This document shows, one piece after another, positions 7,576 through 17,421 of a stretch of DNA of 64,000 nucleotides. Within the stretch, counting starts at the first letter, position 1. Every line of letters begins with the position of its first letter. The notes under the pieces are model-generated. The model worked only from the letters and a program-made list of their open reading frames with translations. It did not search any database and was not told the DNA's origin. The stretch covers positions 310,001-374,000 of the forward strand of contig NZ_JANKAS010000002.1 of the NCBI RefSeq assembly GCF_024622505.1, given 5' to 3'. A program made the translations under genes and the position numbers. This DNA comes from Irregularibacter muris. GTDB taxonomy: Bacteria > Bacillota > Clostridia > Eubacteriales > Garciellaceae.

Positions 7576-10500
7576 CTAGCTTGCTATATCTGTCAATTTA
7601 ACAGATATAAGTTTTGATACGCCCTGTTCTTCCATAGTAACACCATATAATATATCCGCTGATTCCATTGTTCCCTTTCTATGGGTTACTGCTATAAATT
7701 GAGTTTCCTGAGAAAAATCCTTTAAGAAACTTGCATACCTATTTACATTTGCATCATCTAAAGCCGCTTCAATCTCATCTAATATGCAAAAAGGTGTTGG
7801 CTTTATTTTTAGTATAGCGAATAATAATGCTATGGCTGTAAGTGCTCTTTCTCCTCCAGATAATAAAGATAAGCTTTGAAGTTTTTTACCAGGAGGTTGT
7901 ACTTCAATTTCTATTCCGCTCGTTAAAATATTACTAGGATCCACTAGATAAACCTTAGCATAGCCGCCTTTAAACAACTTTTGAAAAACCTCATTAAACT
8001 TTACTTTGATAATATCAAATTGTTCAATAAATTGTTTTTCCATACTTATAAGAATGTCTTTTATTACACCATTTAAGCTTTCCTTAGCCTCGTGAAGATC
8101 TGTTCTCTGTTTTCTCAGAAAAGAAAGTCTTTTGGAAACTTTTTTATATTCCTCAATAGAATCAATATTTACATTGCCCAAATTTTTAATTTGATCTTTG
8201 CAGTCTTCAATTGCTTTTAAAACCTGTGGTTCATTGTGTGTTTCCTTTTTAAATCCTAAAGCCAAATCATAGGTAAGATGATATTCTTCAGATATTCTAT
8301 TTTGTAGATTCTCCATTTCCATTTCAATTTTACTCAACTGAATTTCTATTTTATGCAAAGCATTCGCAGACACCATGGATTGTTTATTATACTCTTTTAA
8401 TCTGCTTTCAATTTTCTCTATCTTCTCATCATAATTTTTTCTATCTGAGATCAGGTGTTCAATTTGCAAATCCCTATCCAATTTAAGCTTTGTTAGAGCA
8501 TCTATTTCTTCCTTTAATTCTTTTATTTTCTGATGACTTTGATGAATATCTTCTCTATAATGGCCTGATTCTAAATCTTTTTGTGTAATTTCACTCCTGC
8601 ATTTTTTAATATCCTCTATTGTTTGCAATAATTGATTGTCGCTATCCATTTTTCGCTGTTTTAATTGTGCAATACTGATTTCTAGCTGAGTAATTTGGTT
8701 ATTTAAAACATCTAATTTTTCTTTGTCCCCTTGGTTGTTATCCTGGGATGTATTTATTTCATTATTAATTTCTTCAATTTTATGATTTATTTCTAAGATA
8801 CTCTTTTCCATTTGCTTTTCTTTGATTTTTAGCTCATTATTTTCTGTTTTAAATATTTTTATTTGTGCCAATATATTTTTAATTTCATTTTGAATTGTTT
8901 CCTGTTCAGCACTTATTTGGTCATAACGATTTTCTATAGATATAATTTTTATTTCAATGTCCTTAATAAATTCCCCTTGTTCATCTATATGACCATTTAT
9001 TTCTTTTTTTCTCTTCTCCATATCTTGGATATCCTGATTCAAGCTATTGTGAATATGATCTAGTTTCTCTAATTCCTTTTGGGCCATTTTAATTTCATTG
9101 CCTCTACTTAATATCCCTGTATTGGCTTTGTATTTACTCCCTCCAACAATAGAACCCCCAGGATTAAAAACCTCACCCTCTAGTGTGACTATTTTAAATT
9201 TATGATTTAACTTTCTAGATAGATAAATTCCATCTTTCATCTTCTGAACTACGATCACTCTTCCTAGTAACTGATGAATGATTGGAGAAAAAATAGCATC
9301 ATAATGGATTAGGTCTGAAGCCACACCTACGAAGCCTTCGTGTTTCTTTAAAATATCTAATTCCTTTTGAATCTTGACTCCCTTAATAACTTCTAAGGGC
9401 AAAAAAGTAGCCCTCCCCCATTGTTTTTCATTTAATATTTCAATACATTGCTGAGCAACAAACTCATTTTTAACAACAATATGCTGCAAAGCAGAACCTA
9501 GGGCTGTTTCTATAGAATGAATATATTGTGGCGGTACATTAATGAGCTCAGCAACTACACCATAAATATTTTCATTAAGCGATGTATTTTTCTTTTTTTC
9601 CTTCATGAGATTTTTTACACTTTTATAATATCCGTCATACTCTTTTTCCATATCCGTCAATATTTTAATTCTAGATTGCTTGATCTGCATTTGTTTTATC
9701 AGGGCTTGAAACTTATATTGTAGTTTCTCTAACCTAATTGTAATTTGTTCTAACTCCACTTCTGCAGCCTTCTTTGTTTCTTTTATAGAGATTATTTCTT
9801 CATCCTTAGTAGACTTCTTATTCTGTAGTTCTTTTAAAACTGCAAGTTTTTCATTTAAATTGCTTTCTAACTGATTCAGTTGTCTATTCATTTGTATAAT
9901 CTGATTTTCTACATTATTACTCATAATATGTACACCATTTAGGTTGCTTTTAAAATCAGATAGGGTATTCATTAATTTAAACTTTTCTTGAGTTTTTTGT
10001 TCTATATTTATTTCCTTATCTCTAGAAGTTCTTCTAAGTTCATCATATTCATTCTTTGCCTCTTTGAGGATGTTTGCTTGTTTGCCTATCATGGAATGGG
10101 TGTTTTGAATTTCACACTCTATAATGCTTTGCTTTTCTTCATTTTTAATAAGATATTCTTGTAAGTCTATGATTTCCTTTGCTATTCTAGTTTTATTTTC
10201 AACTAAATTTTTAATTTTATTTTCCAATACATTTATTTCGGATAAACCCTTTTCAATATTGGTTTTAATTTGATAAAGATGCTCCTGGTTGTCATTAATT
10301 TGTTCATCTATTTGCTTTGATTGATTTCTAAGTTCATTATGTCTTTTATCCTCTATTTTAATTTTATTTTCTTCATCTTTTATTTGACATAATTGATCAG
10401 ATTTATTTTTTTCAAATGCATATTGTTTTTCCTTTAAATAGTCCATTTTATGAATAAACATAGATAGCTCTAATTCCTTTAATCTATCCTTAACTTCTAG

Positions 10501-11145
10501 ATATTCCTTTGCTTTTTGGGATTGTCTTAAAAGCGGTTCTTCCTGCTGTTCCAGTTCATTAATAATATCTACAATTCTTATTAAATTTTGTTCAGTCTTG
10601 TCCAACTTTTTCTCAGCTTCATTTTTTCTAGTTTTATATTTTACAATACCAGCTGCCTCTTCAAATATATATCGTCGATCTTGAAGACTTGCATTTAATA
10701 TTTCATCAATTTTTCCCTGTCCAACTATAGAATAACCTTCTTTCCCTAGTCCAGTATCCATAAATAGTTGATGAATGTCCTTTAATCGACAAGAGGATTT
10801 ATTTATGTAAAATTCACTTTCCCCGGAACGGAAAACTCTTCTAGTAATTCTGACTTCATTATAATCTATGGGGAGTTTTCCCGATTGGTTGTCAATGACT
10901 AAAGATACTTCAGCATATCCTAAGGGCTTTCGTTTTTGGGTTCCTGAAAAGATAACATCTTCCATTTTGCTCCCTCTAAGACTTTTCACACTTTGTTCAC
11001 CTAGAACCCATCGAACCGCATCAGCAATATTGCTTTTGCCACTACCATTAGGACCCACAACAGCAGTGATCCCATCTTTAAACTCTAATTCAACTTTATT
11101 GGCAAAGGATTTAAAGCCATAAATCTCTATTTTCTTTAAATACAC
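7576..11145 (-). CDS. smc: Chromosome segregation ATPase SMC
   Basis: Condensin core that compacts and segregates the chromosome together with ScpA/ScpB. The N-terminal Walker A GPNGSGKS is at residues 31-38. A long coiled coil leads to the hinge around residues 510-660 (GVVAELINVPPQYIHSIE through GGSIVGGSKY), and the return coil ends in the C-terminal head with LSGGERALTAIALL and Walker B ILDEIEAALDD. The 1189-aa length is full. The start ATG follows GAGGTGTAAG. It is preceded by a 196-bp leader with its own promoter and a hairpin-rich sequence. Confidence 0.99.
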   Translation of the reverse strand: MYLKKIEIYGFKSFANKVELEFKDGITAVVGPNGSGKSNIADAVRWVLGEQSVKSLRGSKMEDVIFSGTQKRKPLGYAEVSLVIDNQSGKLPIDYNEVRITRRVFRSGESEFYINKSSCRLKDIHQLFMDTGLGKEGYSIVGQGKIDEILNASLQDRRYIFEEAAGIVKYKTRKNEAEKKLDKTEQNLIRIVDIINELEQQEEPLLRQSQKAKEYLEVKDRLKELELSMFIHKMDYLKEKQYAFEKNKSDQLCQIKDEENKIKIEDKRHNELRNQSKQIDEQINDNQEHLYQIKTNIEKGLSEINVLENKIKNLVENKTRIAKEIIDLQEYLIKNEEKQSIIECEIQNTHSMIGKQANILKEAKNEYDELRRTSRDKEINIEQKTQEKFKLMNTLSDFKSNLNGVHIMSNNVENQIIQMNRQLNQLESNLNEKLAVLKELQNKKSTKDEEIISIKETKKAAEVELEQITIRLEKLQYKFQALIKQMQIKQSRIKILTDMEKEYDGYYKSVKNLMKEKKKNTSLNENIYGVVAELINVPPQYIHSIETALGSALQHIVVKNEFVAQQCIEILNEKQWGRATFLPLEVIKGVKIQKELDILKKHEGFVGVASDLIHYDAIFSPIIHQLLGRVIVVQKMKDGIYLSRKLNHKFKIVTLEGEVFNPGGSIVGGSKYKANTGILSRGNEIKMAQKELEKLDHIHNSLNQDIQDMEKRKKEINGHIDEQGEFIKDIEIKIISIENRYDQISAEQETIQNEIKNILAQIKIFKTENNELKIKEKQMEKSILEINHKIEEINNEINTSQDNNQGDKEKLDVLNNQITQLEISIAQLKQRKMDSDNQLLQTIEDIKKCRSEITQKDLESGHYREDIHQSHQKIKELKEEIDALTKLKLDRDLQIEHLISDRKNYDEKIEKIESRLKEYNKQSMVSANALHKIEIQLSKIEMEMENLQNRISEEYHLTYDLALGFKKETHNEPQVLKAIEDCKDQIKNLGNVNIDSIEEYKKVSKRLSFLRKQRTDLHEAKESLNGVIKDILISMEKQFIEQFDIIKVKFNEVFQKLFKGGYAKVYLVDPSNILTSGIEIEVQPPGKKLQSLSLLSGGERALTAIALLFAILKIKPTPFCILDEIEAALDDANVNRYASFLKDFSQETQFIAVTHRKGTMESADILYGVTMEEQGVSKLISVKLTDIAS

Positions 11146-11341
11146 ATCTTACACCTCTTTATATGAAATCTCCAATGACATAGGTTGTTTTAGACAGCTT
11201 TAAACCAGCGTCTCCATTCTTTATAAGACATTTTATATGTTTTTTCTTCTTTATTCAATTGTCCCATATCGATTATTGGAGATTGTTGACTAAAAAACCA
11301 ATATTTTAGCTATTTCCATGGCAATATCAGAGTGGGAAATA
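11146..11341 (-). promoter_or_regulatory. smc upstream region with promoter and inverted repeat
   Basis: Non-coding. Minus-strand TTGAAT-17-TAAAAT lies at 11230-11258. AATCTCCAAT near 11167 and its complement ATTGGAGATT near 11275 form a long-range inverted repeat enclosing the promoter, and AGACGCT/AGCTGTCT can form a small hairpin in the leader. Role unknown. Confidence 0.5.
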
Positions 11342-12046
11342 TTAATTCCCTTTATTAATGATTTTTAAAGCTTGCTTTGCTGCTTCCTGTTCTGCCTCTT
11401 TTTTATTATGACCTTCTCCAATTCCAATCATTTTTCCGTTAAGCAATACTTCTACACAGAAAACTTTGTTATGGTCAGGCCCTTGTTCTCTTATTAAATG
11501 ATATTGTAACACTTGTTCTTTCTTTCTTTGTACTATTTCCTGAAGTAAAGTCTTATAATCCCGATTCATATTCCCTTTTTCTACTGCTTTTATCGTTGTT
11601 CTTAATTGATTAAAAATAAATTTTTTGGCTTCTTCCAAACCTCCATCAAGGTAAACCGCTCCAATAATGGCTTCCATAGTGTCGGCTAAAATTGATTTTC
11701 TACTTCTCCCTCCACTCATTATTTCTCCCTTGCCCATCTTCATCATCTTACCTAATTGTAAATTTATAGCACTTTCTGCTAGGGAATCGGTACATACAAT
11801 ATTGGCTCTCATTTTGGTTAATTCTCCCTCTGGCTGATGGGGAAAATGGATATATAGATATTCGCTGATCACTAATTCTAATGTAGCATCCCCTAAAAAC
11901 TCTAGTCTTTCATTATGATCATAATTTCCCATTTTGTTCTCGTTAATATAAGAACTATGGGTTAAGGCACAAAGTAATAGCTCTTTGTTTGCAAAAACAT
12001 ATTCTATTGCTCTTTCTATTTTAAAATATTTACTCTGATTATCCAT
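11342..12046 (-). CDS. rnc: Ribonuclease III
   Basis: Double-strand-specific endoribonuclease that processes rRNA precursors and scRNA. The nuclease domain carries the signature NERLEFLGDATLELVISEYL with metal-binding Glu and Asp, and a second acidic patch DTMEAIIGAVYLDGG. A C-terminal double-stranded-RNA-binding domain (DYKTLLQEIVQRKK through GEGHNKKEAEQEAAKQAL) completes 234 aa. It lies after the fabF terminator, so it is probably not part of the fab transcript. Confidence 0.98.
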   Translation of the reverse strand: MDNQSKYFKIERAIEYVFANKELLLCALTHSSYINENKMGNYDHNERLEFLGDATLELVISEYLYIHFPHQPEGELTKMRANIVCTDSLAESAINLQLGKMMKMGKGEIMSGGRSRKSILADTMEAIIGAVYLDGGLEEAKKFIFNQLRTTIKAVEKGNMNRDYKTLLQEIVQRKKEQVLQYHLIREQGPDHNKVFCVEVLLNGKMIGIGEGHNKKEAEQEAAKQALKIINKGN

Positions 12047-12089
12047 ATTTCACCTTACCTCTCTTTCCTTAATATTTTACCATAAAAAG

Positions 12090-12126
12090 CAAAAAAGTAA
12101 GATAGAGGTTTTTTCTACCTTACTTA
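12090..12126 (-). terminator. Terminator after fabF
   Basis: Twelve-base stem AAGTAAGGTAGA paired with TCTATCTTACTT (one mismatch) followed on the minus strand by TTTTTTG. It closes the fatty-acid operon. Confidence 0.75.
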
Positions 12127-12135
12127 TCTTACTCT

Positions 12136-13368
12136 CTAATATTTTTTCAATATCAATGTAGCGTTATGTCCACCAAAACCCAATGAATTTGATAAGGCAT
12201 AATTTATGTTCTTCATTCTGCCTTTGTTGGGTATATAATCTAGATCACACTCCTGGTCAGGGGTGTCATAATGCATAGTTGGGGGAAGAAATCCCTCTTG
12301 CAGTGCAAAAGCACAGGCGATAGCCTCTACCGCTCCTGCGGCGCCTAATAAGTGACCCGTCATTGATTTAGTGGAACTAATAGGTAGATCATAGGCATAA
12401 TCGCCAAAAACATTTTTAATAGCCTTTGTTTCATACAAATCATTGTAGTAGGTAGAAGTGCCATGAGCATTAATATATCCGATTTCTTCTTCTTTAATAC
12501 TTGCATCTTTTATCGCCGCTTTCATAGAACGTGCAGCACCCTCTCCATCAGGAGCTGGTGATGTGATATGAAATGCATCTCCAGTTGATCCATAACCAAC
12601 AACTTCAGCAATAATACAGGCCTTCCTTTTTAATGCATGTTCCAATTCTTCTAGAATCAAGATTCCTGCCCCTTCTCCCATAATAAATCCGTCTCTGTTT
12701 TTATCAAATGGACGACTAGCTTTTAAAGGATCTTTTTCAGTCGACATTGCCTTCATAGAGCAAAATCCAGCAAATCCTAAAGGTGTAATCGCGGCCTCAC
12801 TACCTCCAGCGATCATAATATCAGCGTCCCCTCTTTGGATGACCTTAAAAGCATCTCCTATTGCATTAGTAGACGTAGCACACGCGGTTACTACAGTTTC
12901 ATTAAAGCCTTTTGCACCGAAATAAATAGATACTTGTCCAGCAGCCATATTTGATATCATCATAGGAATAAAAAAGGGGCTTATCCTATTGGGGCCTTTT
13001 TCTATTAAAGTCTTATATTGGTTTTCAAAGGTTTCCAAACCTCCAATACCTGAGCCAATAATAACACCCATTCGTTGGGCATCAATTTCTTCTACGGATA
13101 TAGCTGCATCATCTATAGCCATTTTACTTGCCGCAATAGCAAACTGGGTAAAACGGTCCATTCTACGGGCTTCTTTTTTTTCTATATAATCATTAGCATG
13201 AAAATCATTAACCTCTGCCGCTAATTTGCTGGAATATGAATCTACATCGAATTTGGTGATATGTCCTATTCCACTTCTACCATTTTTTAAAGCTTCCCAA
13301 AAATTATTTTTCCCTGCACCTATTGGTGAGATAACACCCATTCCTGTTATAACGACTCTTTTATTCAT
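12136..13368 (-). CDS. fabF: 3-oxoacyl-ACP synthase II
   Basis: Condensing enzyme for chain elongation in type II fatty-acid synthesis. The catalytic Cys is at 163 in [12 protein letters not shown] (the usual residue after ACAT is Gly; Ser here is a mild variation). The two His residues appear in [11 protein letters not shown] and [15 protein letters not shown]. The 410-aa length matches the family. Last gene of the fab block, 98 bp after acpP with a strong hairpin between them, and closed by a terminator. Confidence 0.98.
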   Translation of the reverse strand: MNKRVVITGMGVISPIGAGKNNFWEALKNGRSGIGHITKFDVDSYSSKLAAEVNDFHANDYIEKKEARRMDRFTQFAIAASKMAIDDAAISVEEIDAQRMGVIIGSGIGGLETFENQYKTLIEKGPNRISPFFIPMMISNMAAGQVSIYFGAKGFNETVVTACATSTNAIGDAFKVIQRGDADIMIAGGSEAAITPLGFAGFCSMKAMSTEKDPLKASRPFDKNRDGFIMGEGAGILILEELEHALKRKACIIAEVVGYGSTGDAFHITSPAPDGEGAARSMKAAIKDASIKEEEIGYINAHGTSTYYNDLYETKAIKNVFGDYAYDLPISSTKSMTGHLLGAAGAVEAIACAFALQEGFLPPTMHYDTPDQECDLDYIPNKGRMKNINYALSNSLGFGGHNATLILKKY

Positions 13369-13434
13369 CTATTTACCTCCCAAGGTTTGCTTTAAAATCT
13401 ATATGAAAGTTTTATTATATTTGTAAGTTTTATT

Positions 13435-13466
13435 TATAAAGTCCCGATTTTTATCGGGACTTTATA
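13435..13466 (-). terminator. Hairpin between acpP and fabF (attenuator or processing site)
   Basis: Perfect 14-bp stem built on AAAGTCCCGAT/ATCGGGACTTT with a 4-nt loop immediately after the acpP stop. There is no clean T-run downstream, so partial termination or transcript end protection is more likely than full termination. Confidence 0.6.
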
Positions 13467-13694
13467 TTATTGATGGTTCTTTAAGTATTCCACTACATCA
13501 TTTACTGTTTTAATTTTTTCGGCTTCCTCGTCAGGGATTTCTAAATCAAATTCCTCTTCAAAAGCCATTATTAATTCCACAATGTCTAAAGAATCTGCTC
13601 CTAAATCATCAATAAATGATGCATTTAAAACCACTTCTTCTTCTTCAACACCTAATTGATCAATCACAATTTCTTTTACCTTATCAAATAGCAT
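13467..13694 (-). CDS. acpP: Acyl carrier protein
   Basis: Small acidic carrier of growing acyl chains. Ser35 in [12 protein letters not shown] is the phosphopantetheine attachment site. The 75-aa length and acidic helix pattern are standard. It is preceded by GGAGGTGAAG. It lies between fabG and fabF; the hairpin directly after its stop could raise its output relative to fabF, which suits the need for much more ACP than enzyme. Confidence 0.98.
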   Translation of the reverse strand: MLFDKVKEIVIDQLGVEEEEVVLNASFIDDLGADSLDIVELIMAFEEEFDLEIPDEEAEKIKTVNDVVEYLKNHQ

Positions 13695-13757
13695 CTACTT
13701 CACCTCCTTTCACTCCATCTATATTAAATGAATGCATAAAATTATACAAGAATATTA

Positions 13758-14501
13758 TTACATATACATACCACCATCTACATGTATTACTTGCCCAGTT
13801 ATATAGTCAGATAGATCTGCACTTAAAAAACCTACCATGGAAGCTATATCCTCTGGATCACCAAATCTTTTCGCTGGAATATTATTTAACAGTTGCTCTT
13901 TTACATTTTCAGGTAATACCTCTGTCATATCAGTCTGGATAAAGCCTGGTGCAATAGCATTTACTTGTATGCCTCTAGGAGCTACTTCTTTTGCAATAGA
14001 TTTTGTAAAACCAATTAGGCCTGCTTTAGCTGCAGAATAATTGGATTGCCCTGCATTTCCTGTAGAGCCTACAATAGAGGAAATATTAATTATTTTTCCT
14101 TTTCTTTTTTTCATCATTGCACGTATCACTGCTTTAGTCATTAAAAAAGCGCCCTTTAAATTGGTATTTAATACATCGTCCCAATCATTTTCTTTCATTC
14201 TTGCCAACAAATTATCCCTAGTAATACCCGCATTATTCACTAGGATGTCTATGCTTCCATACTCCTTTAAGACCTTATCGATAAATAATTGAACTTCTTC
14301 ATTTTTACTTACATCCGCTTTAAAGGCGATTGCTTTTCTCCCCATTAACTCTATCTCTTGGACAACGGCGCTGGCAGCTTTATCATTATTATTATAATTT
14401 ATAGCTACATTTGCTCCAAGTTTAGCTAAATATATGGCAATCGCTCTACCTATGCCCCGAGAACCTCCGGATATTACAGCAGTTTTATTTTCCAGTCTCA
14501 A
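13758..14501 (-). CDS. fabG: 3-oxoacyl-ACP reductase
   Basis: NADPH-dependent short-chain dehydrogenase that reduces 3-ketoacyl-ACP. It shows the Rossmann TGxxxGxG-type motif as SGGSRGIGRAIA, NNAGITRDN, catalytic Ser in ISSIVGSTGN, the YxxxK pair in NYSAAKAG, and the GFIQTDMT segment. The 247-aa length is typical. Its start overlaps the end of fabD by 17 bp, so translation is coupled. Confidence 0.98.
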   Translation of the reverse strand: MRLENKTAVISGGSRGIGRAIAIYLAKLGANVAINYNNNDKAASAVVQEIELMGRKAIAFKADVSKNEEVQLFIDKVLKEYGSIDILVNNAGITRDNLLARMKENDWDDVLNTNLKGAFLMTKAVIRAMMKKRKGKIINISSIVGSTGNAGQSNYSAAKAGLIGFTKSIAKEVAPRGIQVNAIAPGFIQTDMTEVLPENVKEQLLNNIPAKRFGDPEDIASMVGFLSADLSDYITGQVIHVDGGMYM

Positions 14502-15441
14502 CTTCCCATCCCTCCAATGCTTTTAATGTCTCTTTTAAAGTTTTAACATCTTCTACTCTTAAACAGGTAATTTCTTTACTAATTTTTTTTGCAAAAGAAG
14601 TTAATGTCTTGCCTGGTCCTACTTCGATAAAGGTATTCATTCCTTCTGCAATCATTTTGTTCATGCTTTCTTCCCAAAGCACAGAAGAACTTACTTGTTT
14701 TATAAGATTATTTTTTATGGTCGAAACATCTCCTATTATAGATGCATCCACATTAGATATTACTGGCATTTTAGTTTCTTTAAATTTTATTTTATCTAAC
14801 TCATTTTTTAATTTAGTGCCTGCTGAACTCAACAAGCTTGAGTGAAATGGAGCGCTTACAGGTAATATTTTTGTTCTTTTGGAGCCCATATCCTTGGCTA
14901 TCTCACAAGCCTTATTTATTGCCTTGATTTCACCAGCTATAACGATTTGCCCTGGACAGTTAAAATTTGCCACCTCTACAATGCCATAGTCTGCAGCCAA
15001 ATCACATACCTCGATCATCTGGCTTTTACTTAAACCCATGACCGCTGCCATTGCCCCTACACCAATAGGCACAGCTTCCTGCATAAATTTACCCCTTTTC
15101 TGCACTAATGGAATAACCTCTTCTATTGCTATACTATCGGCAGTTGAAAAAGCAGCATATTCTCCTAAACTTAACCCCGCTACCATATGAGGAATAATTC
15201 CTTGATTCTTTAATATAGCGGCTATAGCTAAACTTGTGGTTAAAATAGCAGGTTGGGTATTTTCTGTTATATTTAGTTGCTCCTCTGGTCCATCAAAGCA
15301 TAACTTTTTAATATCTATATTAAGGACCTCATTAGCCTGATCAAATACTTCCATAGCCTCAGGATATAGGCAAGCAAGTTCTTTTCCCATCCCACTATAC
15401 TGTGCACCCTGTCCTGGAAATATAAAAGCGATTTTCTTCAT
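14485..15441 (-). CDS. fabD: Malonyl-CoA:ACP transacylase
   Basis: Loads malonyl groups onto ACP. It has IFPGQGAQYSGMGKEL at the N-terminus, nucleophile Ser91 in the elbow GLSLGEYAA, and His in SAPFHSSLL. The 318-aa length is normal. It sits 22 bp after fabK and overlaps fabG by 17 bp inside the fab operon. Confidence 0.98.
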   Translation of the reverse strand: MKKIAFIFPGQGAQYSGMGKELACLYPEAMEVFDQANEVLNIDIKKLCFDGPEEQLNITENTQPAILTTSLAIAAILKNQGIIPHMVAGLSLGEYAAFSTADSIAIEEVIPLVQKRGKFMQEAVPIGVGAMAAVMGLSKSQMIEVCDLAADYGIVEVANFNCPGQIVIAGEIKAINKACEIAKDMGSKRTKILPVSAPFHSSLLSSAGTKLKNELDKIKFKETKMPVISNVDASIIGDVSTIKNNLIKQVSSSVLWEESMNKMIAEGMNTFIEVGPGKTLTSFAKKISKEITCLRVEDVKTLKETLKALEGWEVETGK

Positions 15442-15463
15442 AGATACTCCTCCGCTCTTTGCA

Positions 15464-16414
15464 TTATTCTGATTTATTCATTATTTTTAATCTTTGAGTT
15501 ATTTCCTGGGATTGTTTTATTATTTCATCAATGATTTCCTTGGCCGGTTGTACTTTCGTAACCAATCCTGAAATTTGCCCCGCCATTACTGAACCATTTT
15601 GGATATCTCCATCTATGACTGCATCTCTTAATTTTCCACTGCCTAATGCCTGAATTTCTTCAATGGTAGCTCCCTGCTTCTCTAATTTATCAAACTCTTT
15701 ACTTAGCTTGTTTTTAAGGACCCTCACAGGATGCCCAGTACTCCTACCTGAAACAACTGCATCTCTATCCTTTGCATCTATGACATACTGTTTGTATTTG
15801 GTATGAGCTATACATTCTGTAGCACAAATAAATCTTGTACCTATTTGCACTCCTGATGCTCCTAGTGCCATAGCCGCTACTACACCTCTACCGTCTCCTA
15901 TACCTCCAGCGGCAATTACAGGTATGTTTATAGAATCTACAATCTGTGGCACCAATGTCATGGTTGTTAATTCTCCAATATGACCACCAGCTTCAGTGCC
16001 TTCAACGATAACTGCATCGGCATTATTTTTCTCCATTCTTTTTGCAAGGGCCACTGATGCTACTACAGGAATTACTTTAATCCCTTGGGCATGTAATTGC
16101 GAAATGAATTTTCCAGGATTTCCTGCACCAGTGGTTACAACAGCAATCTTCTCCTCTATAATTACCTCCATCACTTCATCAGCAAAGGGCGACATTAACA
16201 TAACATTTACTCCAAAGGGTTTATTGGTAAGAGACTTTGCCTTTTTTATTTCATTTCTTACAATCTCTGCTGGAGCATTGCCAGCGCCTATTAAACCTAG
16301 ACCTCCTGCCTCAGAAACGGCTACTGCTAATTCAGCTGTGGCCACCCAGGCCATGCCCCCTTGTATAATTGGATAGCTTATATTCAACATTCTACACAGT
16401 TTATTTGCTAGCAT
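15464..16414 (-). CDS. fabK: Enoyl-ACP reductase II (FMN-dependent)
   Basis: Flavoprotein that performs the last reduction of each elongation cycle. TIM-barrel nitronate-monooxygenase-like fold: NISYPIIQGGMAWVATAELA at the N-terminus, VNVMLMSPF, EGTEAGGHIGE, AAGGIGDGRGVVAAMALGASGVQIGTRF for the FMN phosphate. FabK rather than FabI in this block implies resistance to triclosan-type FabI inhibitors, as known for FabK organisms. 316 aa, between fabH and fabD. Confidence 0.96.
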   Translation of the reverse strand: MLANKLCRMLNISYPIIQGGMAWVATAELAVAVSEAGGLGLIGAGNAPAEIVRNEIKKAKSLTNKPFGVNVMLMSPFADEVMEVIIEEKIAVVTTGAGNPGKFISQLHAQGIKVIPVVASVALAKRMEKNNADAVIVEGTEAGGHIGELTTMTLVPQIVDSINIPVIAAGGIGDGRGVVAAMALGASGVQIGTRFICATECIAHTKYKQYVIDAKDRDAVVSGRSTGHPVRVLKNKLSKEFDKLEKQGATIEEIQALGSGKLRDAVIDGDIQNGSVMAGQISGLVTKVQPAKEIIDEIIKQSQEITQRLKIMNKSE

Positions 16415-16439
16415 TTTATCGCTCCTTTATTATCTCTGA

Positions 16440-17417
16440 TTACCATCGTATTGCCGCCGCACCCCAAGTAAGTCCACCACCAAAACCAACAATAATTATA
16501 TTATCTCCTTTTTTTATATGAGAATTTCTTACGGCTTCGTCCAAAGCTACAGGTATAGAAGCAGCAGACATATTGCCATATTTATCAAGATTAGTAAATA
16601 TCTTATCCTTAGAAATATTTAAGCGTTTAGATGCTGCTTCTATGATTCGTATATTGGCCTGGTGTGGAATAATAAAATCAATATCCTCTACGGTTAAATT
16701 AGCCTTTTCTATTACTTCTAATGCACTAGATGACATTTTTCTTGTGGCAAATTTAAAAACCTCGTTACCTTCCATTTTTATATAGTGCATACTATTTTCA
16801 ATAGTAAAAACACTTGCAGGATTTAATGATCCACCACCAGGTTGATGAAGCAATTTTCCTCCTGAGCCATCTGCTCCTAATTTAGCGGATAGGATACCCC
16901 TGTTTTCTTCACTTTTTTCAACAATCACTGCCCCTGCACCATCTCCAAATAATATGCAAGTGTTTCTATCGCTATAATCGGTTATTTTAGATAAAGTATC
17001 TGCACCTATAACTAATACTTTAGAATAAAAATCATTTTGTATAAATTGATTGGCAATGGTTATTCCATATATAAATCCCGTACAAGCCGCTTCAATATCA
17101 AAGGCTGCCGCATTTCTAGCACCAATTTGCTCTTGAACGATACAAGCTACAGAGGGGAAGGCCATATCAGGGGTAACCGTTGCTACAATAATACAATCCA
17201 GCTCTTCTGGAGAAACTCCAGCTGACTCAAGAGCTCTATTAGCGGCCTGTATAGCTAAATGGGATGTAGCTTCTCCTTTTCCGGCTATTCTTCTTTCCCT
17301 GATACCAGTTCTTGTCGTTATCCATTCATCTGATGTATCCACTAATTGTTCTAATTCTTTATTGGTTAGAATTTTTTCTGGTACATAATGACCTGTTCCG
17401 GATATGATTGCACCCAT
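16440..17417 (-). CDS. fabH: 3-oxoacyl-ACP synthase III
   Basis: Starts fatty-acid synthesis by condensing acyl-CoA with malonyl-ACP. Catalytic Cys112 lies in DIEAACTGFIYG, His in IPHQANIRIIEAA and Asn in NLDKYGNMSAASIP (Thr is usual after Asn; Met here is a variant). It also shows ITTRTGIRERRIA. 325 aa. It starts 4 bp after the plsX stop, the conserved plsX-fabH pair. Confidence 0.98.
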   Translation of the reverse strand: MGAIISGTGHYVPEKILTNKELEQLVDTSDEWITTRTGIRERRIAGKGEATSHLAIQAANRALESAGVSPEELDCIIVATVTPDMAFPSVACIVQEQIGARNAAAFDIEAACTGFIYGITIANQFIQNDFYSKVLVIGADTLSKITDYSDRNTCILFGDGAGAVIVEKSEENRGILSAKLGADGSGGKLLHQPGGGSLNPASVFTIENSMHYIKMEGNEVFKFATRKMSSSALEVIEKANLTVEDIDFIIPHQANIRIIEAASKRLNISKDKIFTNLDKYGNMSAASIPVALDEAVRNSHIKKGDNIIIVGFGGGLTWGAAAIRW

Positions 17418-17421
17418 AACT

